Part shown: positions 6,234 to 7,189 of the stretch, piece after piece
How positions within the stretch are numbered: position 1 is the stretch's first letter
Layout: the number at the start of each line of letters is the position of its first letter
Assembly: GCA_019415645.1 (NCBI GenBank)
Contig: DXYV01000074.1
Span: 1-7,189, forward strand
Direction: 5' to 3'
Source: Clostridiales bacterium
GTDB lineage: Bacteria > Bacillota > Clostridia > Oscillospirales > Oscillospiraceae
Length of the DNA stretch: 7,189 bases
Notes under the pieces: generated by a model
Seen by the model: the letters and a program-made list of their open reading frames with translations, nothing else
Told to the model about the DNA's origin: nothing
The model's database searches: none
Made by a program: the position numbers and the translations under genes

Positions 6234-6932
6234 GTGTCCTATTGTGTCAACTGCGGTGTGGAGCTGGACAAAACCGCCGCTTTTTGTCCCCTGTGTCATA
6301 CACCCGTATGCAATCCCAATCAGCCGGTGGATACCAATGCCCCGCCTCCTTTTCCCACACAGCGCGCCGAGGTACCTCTGGCCTCCAAAAAGGAAGCTGC
6401 TCTGCTGATGACGGTGATGCTCCTGTCTGTGGCGGTTTGCTGCGGCCTTCTGAATTTTTTCCTGTCCCCCCATGCACCGTGGTCCTTCTATGTCATTGGC
6501 GCGGCCATTATGCTGTGGATTTGGCTGGTGCTTCCCCTCTGGATGCGGCGGATTCCACTGCTCGTCCGGCTGCTTCTGGATGGGGCGGCAGTTGGCGTTT
6601 ATCTGTTGCTCATCGCCCTTAATCTGGATGGAATGGACTGGTATCTGGGGTTAGGCCTGCCGGTCGTGCTGCTGGGTACGGCGGTCCTGCTTTTTCTGGG
6701 CCTGACGCTGCGCAATCGCTCTATTCTTTCCTCCATCACGCTGATTATCGGCGCAATCGGTGTCTTCTTGTTCGGCGTGGAGCTCCTGGTAGACCGCTGG
6801 CTGTATGCGACCTGGACTCCCACCTGGTCGCTGATCGTTCTGACTGTTTGCGTCGCGCTCATCATTCCATTGGTGGTCGTCCGCCGTAACCCCGCACTGC
6901 GTGAGGAAGCCCGTAAGCGCTTTCATCTTTGA
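6234..6932 (+). CDS. Zn-ribbon six-helix membrane protein (DUF6320-like)
   Basis: The 232-residue protein begins with a zinc ribbon, CVNC at 4-7 and CPLC at 18-21. A Pro-rich linker follows (VDTNAPPPFPTQ, about 32-43), then six hydrophobic helices at about 55-77, 84-102, 109-130, 138-158, 165-185 and 198-217. The short basic tail is RRNPALREEARKRFHL. I recognise the layout as that of DUF6320 proteins; the family has no established function. The GTG start is chosen because AGGAGGT (6221-6227) lies 6 nt upstream and the ribbon starts at residue 4. A longer in-frame reading from ATG 6144 would only overlap the acyltransferase gene. It is 13 nt downstream of that gene and presumably acts with it at the membrane, perhaps as anchor, partner or transporter of the substrate. 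That role is inference. Confidence 0.88.
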   Translation: MSYCVNCGVELDKTAAFCPLCHTPVCNPNQPVDTNAPPPFPTQRAEVPLASKKEAALLMTVMLLSVAVCCGLLNFFLSPHAPWSFYVIGAAIMLWIWLVLPLWMRRIPLLVRLLLDGAAVGVYLLLIALNLDGMDWYLGLGLPVVLLGTAVLLFLGLTLRNRSILSSITLIIGAIGVFLFGVELLVDRWLYATWTPTWSLIVLTVCVALIIPLVVVRRNPALREEARKRFHL

Positions 6933-6975
6933 AAGCAGTTTTTACTGTGCTTTTGATAAACAGCCTTCCAAGAAG

Positions 6976-7030
6976 AACGAGCCCCACAGGTTCTTGTATA
7001 AGAACCTGTGGGGCTCGTTTAATTTTTATT
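6976..7030 (+). terminator. terminator of the acyltransferase/membrane-protein operon, 20-bp perfect stem
   Basis: The arms at 6976-6995 and 7000-7019 are exact reverse complements (20 bp, core GAGCCCCACAGG) with a 4-nt loop GTAT. TTTAATTTTTATT follows. The stop codon of the membrane-protein gene lies 43 nt upstream. The stem is much longer than needed for intrinsic termination, but the U-tract supports that role. Confidence 0.93.
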
Positions 7031-7077
7031 CCCACTCGGCAAATTCAGATATATAGGAGTGTATTTGAGATGATTTC

Positions 7078-7117
7078 ACGGGCAAAACATCCGCAAATAT
7101 GTTAATGTTTTACCCGT
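7078..7117. repeat. imperfect 13-bp inverted repeat
   Basis: ACGGGCAAAACAT (7078-7090) and ATGTTTTACCCGT (7105-7117) pair at 12 of 13 positions around a 14-nt loop. Neither side has a convincing T-run directly after it. It overlaps the TAA of the possible leftward reading frame, so it could serve as a terminator for a gene off the right edge. It could equally be a protein-binding site at an element end. Confidence 0.5.
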
Positions 7118-7139
7118 TATTCAGGGCAACTTGCTTTCT

Positions 7140-7158
7140 TAGTATCAAAATAGTATCA
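7140..7158. repeat. TAGTATCA direct repeat, 11-bp period
   Basis: TAGTATCA occurs at 7140-7147 and again at 7151-7158, a period of 11 bp or about one helical turn. Two copies on one face of the helix would suit cooperative protein binding, such as integrase arm sites or a regulator. There are only two copies and the DNA is AT-rich, so the function is unproven. Confidence 0.4.
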
Positions 7159-7189
7159 CAGAAACGGAGGAAAAGCAACCTTTTCAGGC

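Larger units (their letters stand above)
7026..7187 (-). pseudogene. possible interrupted leftward ORF remnant at the window edge
   Basis: On the minus strand one frame is open from the window edge for 25 codons (ending ILRKQVALNNG) to a TAA at 7110-7112. It then stays open in the same frame for 27 more codons (NINIFADVLPVKSSQ..., ending EFAEWE) to a TAA at 7026-7028. I do not recognise either piece. It could be the 3' end of a gene entering from the right, an ORF broken by a stop mutation, or non-coding AT-rich DNA. At this length chance is a serious alternative. Confidence 0.15.

Noticed and set aside
6932..6953. AAAGCA/TGCTTT hairpin directly after the membrane-protein gene
   Set aside because: Only six A/T-rich pairs with a 10-nt loop. 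The strong terminator at 6976 explains termination better.
7110..7189. Integrase C-terminus entering from the right
   Set aside because: The 25 residues visible (ending ILRKQVALNNG) show no catalytic or otherwise diagnostic integrase motif, so the identity cannot be supported.

Overview
The window looks like chromosome of a moderately high-GC, spore-former-type Firmicute, most likely class Clostridia (Oscillospiraceae/Flavonifractor-like). Three things suggest this: strong GGAGG-type ribosome binding sites and near-consensus sigma-A promoters, a PurA of the clostridial sub-type (EGQLG in place of EGAQG), and a Zn-ribbon membrane protein paired with a condensation-like acyltransferase, a pairing I recall from gut Clostridia. 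The taxonomic call is inference. Most of the DNA is ordinary core genome; only the right edge looks different.

Left part, all transcribed leftward. A three-gene tRNA operon (Val-UAC, Asp-GUC, Phe-GAA, the last cut by the window edge) is driven by a perfect TTGACA-17-TATAAT promoter at 272-300. Upstream of it lies a compact operon: yerC (TrpR-like DNA-binding protein), a class I SAM methyltransferase and hslO (Hsp33). The first two genes overlap by ATGA and the last two are 6 nt apart. A hairpin at 353-388 separates hslO from the tRNA promoter.

Middle. purA (adenylosuccinate synthase) is divergent from yerC and ends in a textbook terminator at 3840-3867. The purA promoter carries a perfect 9-bp inverted repeat whose centre coincides exactly with the centre of the -10 box. 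This is the most notable regulatory signal in the window. Next is a monocistronic cysteine-rich protein of unknown function (22 Cys in 281 residues), which may be read from a sigma-K-like promoter, followed by a hairpin.

Right part. A two-gene unit encodes a stand-alone condensation-type/alcohol-acetyltransferase-like enzyme (HxxxDG motif) and, 13 nt downstream, a six-helix membrane protein with an N-terminal Zn ribbon (DUF6320-like). It ends in a 20-bp perfect-stem terminator. Beyond it (about 7020-7189) the DNA becomes clearly AT-richer. It holds an imperfect 13-bp inverted repeat, a TAGTATCA direct repeat with an 11-bp period, and two short leftward open stretches separated by one in-frame TAA. 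This may be the edge of an integrated or degraded element, but the evidence is thin.

I found no CRISPR array, insertion sequence or clear defence system. The best candidates for something undescribed are the acyltransferase/Zn-ribbon membrane protein pair, the Cys-rich protein and the purA operator-like repeat.
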